Shown here piece after piece: positions 7,978 to 16,527 of a DNA stretch of 64,000 nt. The stretch comes from CAZLDI01 sp964558415 (lineage in GTDB: Bacteria; Chloroflexota; Dehalococcoidia; SM23-28-2; RBG-16-64-32), in NCBI GenBank assembly GCA_964558415.1, contig CAZLDI010000014.1, positions 1 to 64,000 of the forward strand, in the 5' to 3' direction. How positions within the stretch are numbered: position 1 is the stretch's first letter; each line of letters begins with the position of its first letter. Below the pieces are notes generated by a model. The model searched no databases, had not been told where the DNA came from, and saw nothing but the letters and a program-made list of their open reading frames with translations. The translations under genes and the position numbers were made by a program.

Positions 7978-8822
7978 ACGCGAACGAGGCGCTCCGCGAG
8001 GGCGCCCGCGCGCTCCGGGCCGCATCGGACGAAGCAGCGTTCGAGTCCGAACTACTGCTGCGACACGCGCTCGGCCTGGACCGCGCCCACCTCTACCAGC
8101 TCCTCCGCGAGCCGCTGGCGCCGGCAGACGAAGCTGCCTACCGCAAGCTGTTGGAACGCCGGCTGTCGCACGAGCCCACGCCATACATCGTGGGCCGAAA
8201 GGAGTTCTTCGGCCTCGACTTCGAGGTAACGCGGGCAGCGATCATCCCGCGCCCGGAGACGGAGACGCTGGTGGAGCTTGCCATCGCATTCGTCCGCCAG
8301 CGACAGGGAACGAGGCGGCCCTCAATCGTCGACGTAGGCACCGGCTCGGGCGCGATCGCCGTCAGCCTGGCGGTCAACGTGCCCAAAGCGAGCATCACCG
8401 CGATCGATATTTCCGAAGACGCGCTCGACCTGGCCGCCCGGAACGCACGCGCTCACGGCGTCGAGCAACGCATCAGCTTCGCCCGCGGCGACCTGCTATC
8501 GCCGCTGGTCGCCGCGGTGGACATCATCGCCGCCAACCTGCCGTACGTGCGGACGGCGGACTGGGAGCGCCTGCCGCCGGAGATCCGCGATCACGAGCCG
8601 CGCTGCGGGCTGGACGGCGGGCCGGACGGGTTGCGCGTCATCGCGAGGCTGCTGAAGGACGCGCCGCGCTTGCTGCGTCCTGGCGGGACGCTCTTCGCGG
8701 AGATCGGCGATGAACAGGGCGCGGAAGCCAGGCGGATAGCGAGCCGCGCGTTCCCGGACGCGGTGATCGACGTGAAGCCGGACCTGGCGGGACGCGACCG
8801 GGTGCTTGTGGTACTCGCCTGA
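7974..8822 (+). CDS. prmC: Peptide chain release factor N(5)-glutamine methyltransferase
   Basis: A 282-residue HemK/PrmC enzyme that methylates the GGQ glutamine of release factors using SAM. The N-terminal helical domain (NEALREGARALRAASDEAAF) is followed by IIPRPETETLVELA, SAM motif I IVDVGTGSGAIAVSLA and ITAIDISEDAL. The catalytic NPPY motif reads NLPY here (AANLPYVRTADW); this substitution occurs in some PrmC proteins and keeps the Asn and Tyr. The GTG start overlaps the prfA stop, so the pair is translationally coupled. Confidence 0.94.
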   Translation: MNANEALREGARALRAASDEAAFESELLLRHALGLDRAHLYQLLREPLAPADEAAYRKLLERRLSHEPTPYIVGRKEFFGLDFEVTRAAIIPRPETETLVELAIAFVRQRQGTRRPSIVDVGTGSGAIAVSLAVNVPKASITAIDISEDALDLAARNARAHGVEQRISFARGDLLSPLVAAVDIIAANLPYVRTADWERLPPEIRDHEPRCGLDGGPDGLRVIARLLKDAPRLLRPGGTLFAEIGDEQGAEARRIASRAFPDAVIDVKPDLAGRDRVLVVLA

Positions 8823-8854
8823 GGCCTCCAGGCAACTGAGGCTTCAGCCAGCGA

Positions 8855-8897
8855 TTGATATTGATTAAGTGAATATGTACTATTGAAGTACTCATAT
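8855..8897 (+). promoter_or_regulatory. Promoter with overlapping dyad upstream of the 82-residue membrane protein
   Basis: TTGATA (8855-8860), 17-base spacer and TACTAT (8878-8883) make a plausible promoter in an unusually A/T-rich patch. An interrupted inverted repeat, ATATG-TACT (8873-8881) against AGTACTCATAT (8887-8897) with loop ATTGA, covers the -10. It could be an operator or an mRNA 5' hairpin. Leader length would be about 60 bases. Confidence 0.45.
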
Positions 8898-8951
8898 GAA
8901 GCAACGCCGAGCCGCAGCCACGCCGCTGCGCCCGGGCGAAAGGAGACACTA

Positions 8952-9200
8952 ATGAGGCGAATAATCAAGGCCCTTCACCGGATCAACGACGACGAGTCGG
9001 GGCACATCGCTGCGGGCGTTCCGTCGCTGGTCGCAGGAGTCGGGGCAGTCGTGCTCGGAATCGGCGCCGGCGGCGGTGGCGATGAAATAGCGATCATCGG
9101 CGGCGTCATCCTCGGCATCGGCGTCTTCGGCGCCGGCCTCGCCCGCCACCGCAACATCGACTACGAGATCTTCAGCCGTCTCGACAAGCTAGAGAAGTAG
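8952..9200 (+). CDS. Small two-helix membrane protein of unknown function
   Basis: An 82-residue protein beginning MRRIIKALHRINDDESGH behind a clear AAAGGAG ribosome binding site. The open frame extends further upstream but without a better start. Two hydrophobic Gly/Ala/Val-rich stretches (about residues 20-40 and 45-62, with a short GGGGDE turn) predict a membrane hairpin, and a charged tail HRNIDYEIFSRLDKLEK follows. No recognisable family. Composition resembles small stress- or envelope-associated proteins. It is preceded by an A/T-rich promoter region with a dyad. Confidence 0.7.
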   Translation: MRRIIKALHRINDDESGHIAAGVPSLVAGVGAVVLGIGAGGGGDEIAIIGGVILGIGVFGAGLARHRNIDYEIFSRLDKLEK

Positions 9201-9268
9201 CAGTATCGGGCAATCGCCCTCCATAACGCCGCTCTTCAAATCGACGTGCCGGAGATCGGGTAACAAGC

Positions 9269-10060
9269 ATGACGCTCCTCGTCGGGGCCATATTTCCCTC
9301 TGAAGAGTTGCTCGAGCGGGCCGTTTCCCGGGCACTTCGCCAGCTCAGTAACCAAATCGGATTAATTATCGCGGCCGATAGCCGTTGGACGTTCCCAAGC
9401 GGTAGGCCTGAGGATGGCGCCGTCAAGGTCTTTGGCGTACACGCGAACGGATTGGGAGCATATGCGGGTAGTGTCGCTGCTGGCGAAGATGTGATCATCG
9501 GGCTGTCCAGCGAAGCGCTGTCCACGACAACAATGACGGAATTCACGTCACGCGTGCGAAGCATCATTTCGCGAGCGTGGCAGGCACACCAGCCGAACGA
9601 GGACGGCTTAGAGATCCTCTTCGGCTACTCATTTGCCAGCGGCATGGCATGGTTGGGTCATTTCAGCAGTGTCGATGACTTCACGCCACACGAAGTTCGG
9701 AGCATGAAGGTGATCGGCCCTGAATCAGCGGTAGTCCATTTCAAGCAGGCGCTGCGTGCCGCCACAATTGAGAACATGGAAAGAGCCGAGACCAGCGGCC
9801 AGTCGATCTCAATCGATTCCTCGGCGTCGCTTGTCGTGGCGGTCATTAATGACGTATGTGAACTTCAAACTCACCATGGCGTTGGGGGCAAGATTCTTTG
9901 CGCAGTCACAATGCTCGGGCGGCCGCGCGGCATTGGAGTCACGCGGCTCGGACCCGGAGCGTCCGGCATTACCGTTGAGGAGATCGGGCTTGAGTCGAGC
10001 GAAGGACGGACACTGAGACCCGGCTTTGAATACGTCGCGCCACCCGAAGCGAACACCTGA
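9269..10060 (+). CDS. Ntn-hydrolase (proteasome beta-like) fold protein, unknown function
   Basis: A 263-residue protein. Near residues 31-75 the pattern IGLIIAADSRWTF, then VKVFGVHANGLGAYAGSVAAGEDVI, resembles the 'ADSR...K.....g.a.aG..aD' beginning of 20S proteasome beta/HslV-type Ntn hydrolases. However, the segment is preceded by about 30 residues with no obvious processing site or N-terminal Thr/Ser/Cys nucleophile. The remainder has alternating helix and strand character and no second domain. Base usage is a little more A/T-rich than the neighbouring housekeeping genes. No operon partner in the same direction except the small membrane protein upstream. Fold assignment is from pattern only; function unknown. 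Confidence 0.65.
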   Translation: MTLLVGAIFPSEELLERAVSRALRQLSNQIGLIIAADSRWTFPSGRPEDGAVKVFGVHANGLGAYAGSVAAGEDVIIGLSSEALSTTTMTEFTSRVRSIISRAWQAHQPNEDGLEILFGYSFASGMAWLGHFSSVDDFTPHEVRSMKVIGPESAVVHFKQALRAATIENMERAETSGQSISIDSSASLVVAVINDVCELQTHHGVGGKILCAVTMLGRPRGIGVTRLGPGASGITVEEIGLESSEGRTLRPGFEYVAPPEANT

Positions 10061-10080
10061 CAGGACAATACGCTCCCATC

Positions 10081-10104
10081 GTTGGTGGCACAGAAGTCAC
10101 CAAC
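10081..10104. repeat. Perfect 7-bp inverted repeat between convergent genes
   Basis: GTTGGTG (10081-10087) and CACCAAC (10098-10104) flank a ten-base loop, 20 bases after the stop of the Ntn-like gene. There is no T run, so it is at best a weak terminator. The rest of 10061-10232 shows no gene or motif that I recognise. Confidence 0.35.
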
Positions 10105-10232
10105 AACGTGCAGTCGATGCCTACAAGCAGCCGGTAGCTCCAGCTAGGTCCCCTCTATCTCGTCGAAGTGGCGGCGGGCTGGTCAGACAGCGTTCGAGGG
10201 GACCGGCCTGTGAGTAGATCCACTACTAAGGA

Positions 10233-10757
10233 CTACAACGGAGTCCAAACGAAGAGAAGCTGCATGACAAACACAGTGATCGCGGCTCCCCACAGAAAGC
10301 TCGCCCAATTTACACGCAACAGCGTTGTCGCGACCCCTGTCCAGAAGCCCAACCCCAGGCGCTGCGCCCACCCGTGAGTAGATCCGGGCTGCTCAATTTC
10401 CTTGATGGCTCCCTCGAGATGCTTGACCGCGGATTTGAGACGCCATCTTAGTATGTCGTAGTGAGCGCCAAGAGTGTCGGCCATTGAGAAGCGTGAACGG
10501 GCCGGGAGGCCGGACCCGTATGACGCCCAATAGAGCCTATCACTACATCGACGCAACACGGGTTCGACTGCTTTTACGGCCTTGGTAAGCGCTGTGATGT
10601 CCCGCTTTTCAGGCGGTGCTATTGTCTTATCCAGTTGAGGCTTCCACAACTCCGGACGGCCGCTTACCATCATGAGCTCCCCTTTGCTGGCGGAATCGTC
10701 ATCACTATGCGCGACAATCAGGCTTTTGCCGGGGTATCTCACTTTTTGAAGCCCCAT
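10233..10757 (-). CDS. Hypothetical protein with C-terminal membrane anchor
   Basis: A protein of about 174 residues without a recognisable family. The N-terminal part is soluble and charged. A likely helical segment (ILRWRLKSAVKHLEGAIKEI) comes before a C-terminal region of two hydrophobic stretches (about the last 45 residues, GFWTGVATTLL and ASFLWGAAITVFVMQLLFVW). It overlaps the 3' end of the upstream secreted-protein gene. Three starts are possible: GTG 10769, ATG 10757, or GTG 10742, the last making a GTGA overlap with the upstream stop. The overlap suggests co-expression with that gene. Confidence 0.6.
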   Translation of the reverse strand: MGLQKVRYPGKSLIVAHSDDDSASKGELMMVSGRPELWKPQLDKTIAPPEKRDITALTKAVKAVEPVLRRCSDRLYWASYGSGLPARSRFSMADTLGAHYDILRWRLKSAVKHLEGAIKEIEQPGSTHGWAQRLGLGFWTGVATTLLRVNWASFLWGAAITVFVMQLLFVWTPL

Positions 10758-11782
10758 TGAGCTAGGCACCCCTTATCCCAAAGTTTCGTATAAATGGCCA
10801 GATGTATCTCGTAGTGGTCGGCCACGCAGAAGAACAGCTTGTTGTCCCCGTAATGACGATCGCGTAATCCCTCATAGTTAAACTGTTCGCCCGTTGCCCG
10901 CAGCACGGTTGTTTGCGCGGCGAGTTCCGTTGCCGTGTTGCCAAATTGGTCAGTAAAGTCACCCAGCACCGTTACTTCAATCTGATGAACCTCTGGATAC
11001 GTCGTCCAGATTGCCCTGCTCGCGACGATTGCGCTTGAGCCTGCAATGGTGAGGAAGTCACCTTCCGAGAGGACAAGCTCTGGGTGAACGCTTATCTTGA
11101 CCAGGCCGGTTAGCTCGGGCAGCCACTCGACCTTCAAGTCATCATCCGCAGCCCAAAGCATGAAGTCCAAGTTGTCTTGGTAGGACCTCTCGACCCGTTG
11201 TTCAAGCGGCACCGGCGGTGCAGCGGTAGGTTCTGGCGATGGGCCGGTGGTAGTGGTGGGCGCTTCAGTCCCCGTGGCCGGAGCAGCAGTCGTCTTGGGC
11301 GAGGCCGTAGCTGTGGGCTCCGCGACAACCGGCGGCGCATACTTGATGGTCAGTTTCGCCTTGGCATCCTTCGCATCCTGCAGGAAGAAGTTGAACTCGT
11401 TCTCGCCCGTGTCCAGCTTAGTCCGGTATTCCCATTGCCCGTTCGCGTCGGCATCGAACTTGTCGTCCTTCTTGAAGCCCCTGATGTCCCGCCGGACTTC
11501 GGCCCCGGGGGGCGCGATGCCACGAATGACAACCTCGTCGGTATCAACCGTCGCGCCGTCAGCAGGCTCCGTGATCGTAAGGCTTCCAGCTGGATACTTC
11601 TGCGCGTCACACTCACTTGCAGCGCCAGTAGCCACGCCGATGACTCCTGCCACTACGATGAACCAAACGAACCTGAATGACGCTTTCCGCGACAACTCGC
11701 GGCCATTGCATTTGCGTAGTCTCACGCCAGACCGGCAACACAAGACTGACCATTCAGCGGCGCGGGTGAGCCATTGCATCAT
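10739..11782 (-). CDS. Secreted or membrane-anchored protein with Ig-like domain and Pro/Thr linker
   Basis: Up to 347 residues. A hydrophobic segment FRFVWFIVVAGVIGVATGAA (about residues 37-56) is a signal peptide or anchor. The mature part begins with ITEPADGATVDTDEVVIRGI and continues with GQWEYRTKLDTGENEFNFF, the pattern of a bacterial Ig-like/carboxypeptidase-regulatory-type adhesion domain. A low-complexity linker rich in Pro, Thr and Ala spans about 150-200, and a second unrecognised domain follows (about 205-347). The start is uncertain: a TTG about 30 codons in would put the signal peptide nearer the N-terminus. Likely extracytoplasmic; function unknown. Confidence 0.7.
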   Translation of the reverse strand: MMQWLTRAAEWSVLCCRSGVRLRKCNGRELSRKASFRFVWFIVVAGVIGVATGAASECDAQKYPAGSLTITEPADGATVDTDEVVIRGIAPPGAEVRRDIRGFKKDDKFDADANGQWEYRTKLDTGENEFNFFLQDAKDAKAKLTIKYAPPVVAEPTATASPKTTAAPATGTEAPTTTTGPSPEPTAAPPVPLEQRVERSYQDNLDFMLWAADDDLKVEWLPELTGLVKISVHPELVLSEGDFLTIAGSSAIVASRAIWTTYPEVHQIEVTVLGDFTDQFGNTATELAAQTTVLRATGEQFNYEGLRDRHYGDNKLFFCVADHYEIHLAIYTKLWDKGCLAQWGFKK

Positions 11783-11845
11783 TTCGCCCGGATTATGGAC
11801 CTGTGCCCAACTAGCGTTGACGTTGACGACAAGCGTCTAGCGTGA

Positions 11846-12982
11846 CTATCGCGAGAGCTGGTAGACCTTACCCTCCGTCTTAATGGAGGGCGCGACGACC
11901 AGTTCCGCTTCGTGGAACTCGCCGATGTTCTCGGCGCCGCAGACGCCGAGGCAGGTGCGGATGGCGCCCACCAGGTTCTCGGTGCCATCCGTGCGGGACG
12001 TCGGGCCGAACAGCAGGCGGTCGAGCGTCGTGTCGACGCCGGGGCGAATGCGCACGCCGCGCGGAAGCTCGGCGTGACCGGTGGACATGCCCCAGGCGTA
12101 TCCCGCCGCGGGCGCTTCCCGGGTGCGGGCGAAGGCGGTGCCGAGCATCACGGCGTCGGCGCCTGCGGCCAGCGCCTTGCAGACGTCGCCGCCGTTGCGC
12201 ATGCCACCGTCGGTGATGACCGGGACGTAGCGGCCGGTCTCGCGGTAGTACTGGTCGCGCGCGGCGGCGCAGTCCAGCGTGGCGCTGACCTGCGGCACAC
12301 CGATGCCCAGCACCTCGCGCGAAGTGCAGATCGCACCCGGGCCAACGCCGATCAGGATGCCGGCGATTCCGGTTTCGAGCAGCTCTTTCGTGGCCGCGAA
12401 GCCGACGGTGTTGCCGACGAGCACGGGCACGCGCAGGTTCTCGCAAAGATCCTCGAAGACGAGGCCGACGACGCTGCGGGAGATGTGGCGTGCGCTTGTG
12501 ACGGTGGACTGGACGACGAAAACGTCTGCGCCGGCGTCCACGGCGATGGGCGCGAGCTTCTTGGTGTTGGCGGGTGTGCAGGAGACCGCGCAGACGCCGC
12601 CCCCGGCCTTGATCTCGCGGACGCGGCGCCCGATCAGCTCTTCCTTGAGCGGGGCCTCGGTGAGGCGCTGGATGACCGCGGCGGAGTCGGCGTCCGTTGA
12701 GGCGACGACCTCGGCGATGGCCGCGCTGGCGTCGTCGTAGCGGCACTGCAGGCCCTCGAGGTTCATCACGGCAAGTCCGCCGCGCTTGGCCAGCTCTATA
12801 GCGAAACTCGGACTGACAACCGCATCGAGGGCGGCAGCGAGGATCGGGAAGTCGAACCGGAGGTGGCCGATGCTGAAGGCGATGTCCGTCAGTTCGGGAT
12901 TTACCGTCGCCGTGCCGGGCACGATAGCGACTTCATCGAACCCGTAAGCGGGCCGGAGCTCCCGATAAACTGATAGACTCAT
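11846..12982 (-). CDS. guaB3: GuaB3-type IMP dehydrogenase-family protein
   Basis: A 378-residue TIM-barrel enzyme of the IMP dehydrogenase/GMP reductase family without the CBS (Bateman) module of classical GuaB. The catalytic loop GVGPGAICTSREVLGIGVPQ keeps the nucleophilic Cys, and VITDGGMRNGGDVCKALAAGADAVMLG supplies the phosphate-binding region. It would oxidise IMP to XMP for guanine nucleotide synthesis; short GuaB3 proteins are known in Actinobacteria, Cyanobacteria and related phyla. The ATG at 12982 (MSLSVYRELRPAYGFDEV) is chosen over an extended frame because the promoter at 13030-13059 lies behind it. Confidence 0.88.
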   Translation of the reverse strand: MSLSVYRELRPAYGFDEVAIVPGTATVNPELTDIAFSIGHLRFDFPILAAALDAVVSPSFAIELAKRGGLAVMNLEGLQCRYDDASAAIAEVVASTDADSAAVIQRLTEAPLKEELIGRRVREIKAGGGVCAVSCTPANTKKLAPIAVDAGADVFVVQSTVTSARHISRSVVGLVFEDLCENLRVPVLVGNTVGFAATKELLETGIAGILIGVGPGAICTSREVLGIGVPQVSATLDCAAARDQYYRETGRYVPVITDGGMRNGGDVCKALAAGADAVMLGTAFARTREAPAAGYAWGMSTGHAELPRGVRIRPGVDTTLDRLLFGPTSRTDGTENLVGAIRTCLGVCGAENIGEFHEAELVVAPSIKTEGKVYQLSR

Positions 12983-13029
12983 ACTAAGTGACCTCGCTGC
13001 GTGAAACGCTGGCTCGGGGGCTTTTAGTA

Positions 13030-13059
13030 AATATATCAAGTTCGGCCCAAGGCGGTCAA
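13030..13059 (-). promoter_or_regulatory. Promoter for guaB3
   Basis: On the minus strand TTGACC (13059-13054), 18-base spacer, TATATT (13035-13030), giving a leader of about 40 bases before the ATG at 12982. Confidence 0.5.
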
Positions 13060-13129
13060 CGGGCGGTTTCGGCAATTTGTATACACACTTTCCACATCGC
13101 TTCAACTTACCCGCTTAAGCGCTTGTATC

Positions 13130-13957
13130 ATGGGCACCCTCTACATCGTCGCCACGCCGATCGGCAACCTCGAGGACGTCACGCTGCGCGCCCTGCGCGT
13201 CCTGAGGGAAGTCTCGCTCGTCGCGTCCGAGGACACGCGGACGACGCGCCACCTGCTCACGCATCTCGGCATCCGGCAGCGCCTGATCAGCTACAACGAG
13301 CACAACATGCGCGCACGCACTCCCGAACTGCTGAAGGCGCTCGAGGCCGGCGACATCGCCCTCGTGTCCGAAGCGGGGACGCCGGGCGTCAGCGATCCCG
13401 GCCACGAACTGATCGCGGCGGCCATCTCCGCGGGGTTCTCGGTCGTGCCCGTGCCGGGTGCTTCCGCGCTGCTGGCGGCGCTGGCGGCGTCAGGGCTGCC
13501 GATGCGAGAGTTCACTTTCGTGGCCTTCCTGCCACGCAAGGCCGGCGAGCGACGGCGCGTGCTGTCGGCGCTGGCGGCGGAGAAACGCACGCTCGTCCTG
13601 TTCGAGTCGCCGCATCGCCTGCTGCGGACTCTCACCGACATGCGGGACGTCCTGGGCGACCGCCGGATCGCGGTGTGCCGGGAGATCACCAAGGCGTTCG
13701 AAGAGGTGTTCCGCGGACGCGTGTCGGAGGCGCTGGCGCACTTCGCGGAGCCGCGGGGAGAGTTCACGCTGGTGATAGAGGGAGCAGTGGAGGCAGGCGC
13801 AGTGGTGGACGACGAGACCGTCACGGGTGCGCTGGCAGAGCTGCGAAGGGAAGGTCTCGGCGCGAAGCAAGCGGTTAGGCAGGTCGCGGATCGCTACGGG
13901 GTTCCGCACCGGACGGTCTACCGCGCGTGGATCGCGCTGGCTGAGCCGCCCGCATAG
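13130..13957 (+). CDS. rsmI: 16S rRNA (cytidine(1402)-2'-O)-methyltransferase
   Basis: A 275-residue tetrapyrrole-methylase-fold enzyme that 2'-O-methylates C1402 of 16S rRNA at the P site. Signature stretches are LYIVATPIGNLEDVTLRAL at the N-terminus, VASEDTRTTRHLL, LVSEAGTPGVSDPGHEL, VVPVPGASALLAALAASGLP and LVLFESPHRLLRTL. A C-terminal helical extension (ELRREGLGAKQAVRQVADRY) is typical of RsmI. It is divergent from guaB3 across a 147-base gap and 55 bases upstream of metG. Confidence 0.95.
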   Translation: MGTLYIVATPIGNLEDVTLRALRVLREVSLVASEDTRTTRHLLTHLGIRQRLISYNEHNMRARTPELLKALEAGDIALVSEAGTPGVSDPGHELIAAAISAGFSVVPVPGASALLAALAASGLPMREFTFVAFLPRKAGERRRVLSALAAEKRTLVLFESPHRLLRTLTDMRDVLGDRRIAVCREITKAFEEVFRGRVSEALAHFAEPRGEFTLVIEGAVEAGAVVDDETVTGALAELRREGLGAKQAVRQVADRYGVPHRTVYRAWIALAEPPA

Positions 13958-13988
13958 CTGCGGCGGCGCCGTCAATAGCAGCGCGCAA

Positions 13989-13997
13989 TGCTAAAAT
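13989..13997 (+). promoter_or_regulatory. Extended -10 (TGC-TAAAAT) for metG
   Basis: TGC (13989-13991) followed by TAAAAT (13992-13997), 15 bases before the metG ATG; no clear -35. Confidence 0.4.
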
Positions 13998-14012
13998 GCG
14001 AAACGAACTCGC

Positions 14013-15692
14013 ATGCCTGACAAGATCTTCCTCGGCGTCGCCTGGCCATACAGCAACGGCTCGCTTCACGTCGGCCAGATAACCGGCGCCTACCTGCCCG
14101 CCGACATCTTCGCCCGCTATCACCGGGCGAAGGGCAACGACGTGCTGATGGTCTCCGGCAGCGACCAACACGGCACGCCGATCACAGTGCGCGCTGAGCA
14201 GGAAGGCAGCACTCCGGCTGAGGTGGCGGCGCGCTTCCACGCGGAGTTCCTGGAAAGCTGGGAACGCCTTGGGATCAGCTGGGACCTCTTTACGGCTACC
14301 GGAACGGAGAACCACGCACGAGTCTCTCAGGACATCTTTCTAAAGCTGCTGGATAAGGGCGACATCTACAAGGGCACGATGAACCTGCCGTATTGCGCCG
14401 TCGAGCAGCGGTTTCTTCTCGACCGCTATGTGGAGGGTACGTGCCCGCAGTGTGGCTACACAGAAGCCCGAGGCGATCAGTGCGACAACTGCGGGCGAGT
14501 GCTGGACCCGGTCGACCTGACCGATAGGCGATGCAAGTTCGATGGCTCCGAGCCGGAGTTGCGGGAGTCTGAGCACTTCTTCCACCGGCTGAGCGTGTAC
14601 AGCGAGCCGCTGCGAGCCTGGCTGAGCGACAAGACGCACTGGCGCAAGCCGGTCCTCAACTGGACGCTGGGCTGGCTCAACGAAGGCCTGCGCGACCGCG
14701 CGATTACGCGAGACGTACAGTGGGGCGTCCCGGTCCCGGTCGAGGGCTGGGAGAACAAGCGCATCTACGTGTGGTTCGAAGCTGTGATCGGGTACCTATC
14801 GGCCGCCATCGAATGGGCTCAGCGCAAGGGCGATCCGGAGCGCTGGCGCGACTTCTGGCAGGACCCGGATTGCCGTCACTACTACTTCATCGGCAAGGAC
14901 AACATCCCCTTCCACACCCTCTTCTGGCCCGCCTACTTGATGGGGTACAGCGAGGCTACGGGCGAACCATACAATCTCGCTTACGATGTCCCGGCGAACC
15001 AGTTCCAGACGATTCGCGGGGACAAGGCCTCTACCAGCCGGCGCCTGGCCGTCTGGGTGCCGGATTACCTCTCGCGGCACGACCCCGACCCGCTGCGCTA
15101 CTACCTGGCGGCGACGATGCCGGAGACGTCCGACTCCGACTTCACGTGGTCGGACTTCGTTCGCCGCAACAATGACGAGCTGGTGGCCACATGGGGCAAC
15201 CTCGTTAATCGCGTGCTCACCTTCGCCTACCGCAACTTCGCTGGCGCCGTCCCGGAACCCGGCGATCTCACAGACTCGGACCGGGCGCTGCTAGCGCGTG
15301 CCGAGCGGGCGATTCGCGAGACGGGAGAGCAGATTAGCCTCTGTAACTTCCGCGCGGGGCTGGAGGCAGCGATGTCCGCGGCCCGCGACGCGAACCGTTA
15401 CGTGGAGGACAGTGCACCCTGGAAGCTGATCAAGGAAGACCGGGCGCGATGCGCCACCGTGCTCTACACAGCCATCGGTGCGATCAGCGGGCTGAATGTC
15501 GCCCTTTCGCCGTACCTGCCGTTTACCTGCGAATCTCTGCATGGATTCCTGGGGAACGAGACGCCGCTGAAAACGGTCGGGTGGGAACTCGCGATTCCGG
15601 CCGCGGGGCAGCCACTCGGCGACGCGACGCCGCTTTTCAAGAAGCTGGAACCGTCGATCGTTGACGAAGAAGAGGCCAGGCTGGGAACCTGA
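14013..15692 (+). CDS. metG: Methionine--tRNA ligase
   Basis: A 559-residue class I synthetase for tRNA-Met. The HIGH-like motif is in AWPYSNGSLHVGQITGAYLP; the zinc knuckle is CPQCGYTEARGDQCDNCG (about residues 145-162); WFEAVIGYLSA and YFIGKDNIPFHTLFWPA are MetRS signatures. The KMSKS loop reads DKASTSRRLAVWVPDY, so the second position is Ala and the fourth Thr, a degenerate but related form of the KFSTS/KMSKS loops seen in family members. There is no C-terminal EMAP/tRNA-binding domain. One base separates it from tatD. Confidence 0.95.
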   Translation: MPDKIFLGVAWPYSNGSLHVGQITGAYLPADIFARYHRAKGNDVLMVSGSDQHGTPITVRAEQEGSTPAEVAARFHAEFLESWERLGISWDLFTATGTENHARVSQDIFLKLLDKGDIYKGTMNLPYCAVEQRFLLDRYVEGTCPQCGYTEARGDQCDNCGRVLDPVDLTDRRCKFDGSEPELRESEHFFHRLSVYSEPLRAWLSDKTHWRKPVLNWTLGWLNEGLRDRAITRDVQWGVPVPVEGWENKRIYVWFEAVIGYLSAAIEWAQRKGDPERWRDFWQDPDCRHYYFIGKDNIPFHTLFWPAYLMGYSEATGEPYNLAYDVPANQFQTIRGDKASTSRRLAVWVPDYLSRHDPDPLRYYLAATMPETSDSDFTWSDFVRRNNDELVATWGNLVNRVLTFAYRNFAGAVPEPGDLTDSDRALLARAERAIRETGEQISLCNFRAGLEAAMSAARDANRYVEDSAPWKLIKEDRARCATVLYTAIGAISGLNVALSPYLPFTCESLHGFLGNETPLKTVGWELAIPAAGQPLGDATPLFKKLEPSIVDEEEARLGT

Positions 15693-15693
15693 A

Positions 15694-16527
15694 ATGCTCG
15701 TCGATGCGCACTGCCACCTCCAGGACCCGAAGTTCAATCGCGACCGTGATGCCGTCATCCGGCGCGCGCGGGACGCCGGGGTGTCGGCTATGGTCGTCAT
15801 CGGCTACGACGTCGAGAGCAGCCGGCGCGCGCGGGACCTGGCCGATGCTCACGAAGACGTCTACGCGGCCGTGGGCGTACATCCGCATGACGCGAAGACA
15901 GTACGGCCCCGCGACCTCGAGACGTTGGCCCGGCTGGCGGACTCCGCGAAGGTCGTGGCAGTGGGCGAGATCGGTCTGGACTTCTACCGGAATCTCTCAC
16001 CGCGCGATATCCAGCTATCAGCCTTCCGAGAACAACTTCAACTGGCGCGATCGCTCAGGCTGCCCGTGGTCATCCATTCGCGCAACGCGGACAAGGAGTC
16101 GTTCGAGGTGCTCTCGGCGTACGAGCGCGAGATACTGCCGGAGTGGGACAAGGACCGGCCGCTGGGAGTGATGCACTGTTTCGCGGGAGACCTGCCGCGG
16201 GCGCTCGAATACATAGAGCGCGGGTTCTTGATATCGATTGCGGGCACCTGCACGTATCCCAACGCCGACAATGCTCGCGCCGTCACGCGGGGTATACCGC
16301 TGCGCTGGATGGTGGTTGAGACGGACGCGCCCTACCTGACGCCGCAGTCGAGACGTGGGCAGCGGAACGAGCCCGCGTACCTGCGGGAAACCGTGGAGTA
16401 TATAGCCGAGATTAGAGGCGAGGGAGTCGCGGATGTGACCAACGGTACGGCTCGGGCGGCTGCCTGGTTGTTCGGGCTTGGAGACGTTGGGGAGCCGGTA
16501 GCAGCACCGGCAGGAGAGGCACCGTGA
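15694..16527 (+). CDS. tatD: TatD-family metal-dependent DNase/hydrolase
   Basis: A 277-residue amidohydrolase-fold nuclease. Metal ligands appear in VDAHCHLQ (HxH), AVGEIGLDFYRN, LPVVIHSRNADKES, GVMHCFAGDL and ETDAPYLTPQSRRG. TatD proteins act as 3'-5' DNases and in RNA or D-aminoacyl metabolism. The metG-tatD order is a widely conserved arrangement. I chose the ATG at 15694, one base after the metG stop; the frame extends a few codons into metG. Its 3' end overlaps the next gene by four bases. Confidence 0.93.
   Translation: MLVDAHCHLQDPKFNRDRDAVIRRARDAGVSAMVVIGYDVESSRRARDLADAHEDVYAAVGVHPHDAKTVRPRDLETLARLADSAKVVAVGEIGLDFYRNLSPRDIQLSAFREQLQLARSLRLPVVIHSRNADKESFEVLSAYEREILPEWDKDRPLGVMHCFAGDLPRALEYIERGFLISIAGTCTYPNADNARAVTRGIPLRWMVVETDAPYLTPQSRRGQRNEPAYLRETVEYIAEIRGEGVADVTNGTARAAAWLFGLGDVGEPVAAPAGEAP

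Noticed and set aside
11880..12746. 288-codon frame inside guaB3
   Set aside because: Arg/His-rich alternative frame of guaB3; no start signal.
12983..13105. Upstream extension of guaB3
   Set aside because: It would include the promoter at 13030-13059 and has no similarity.
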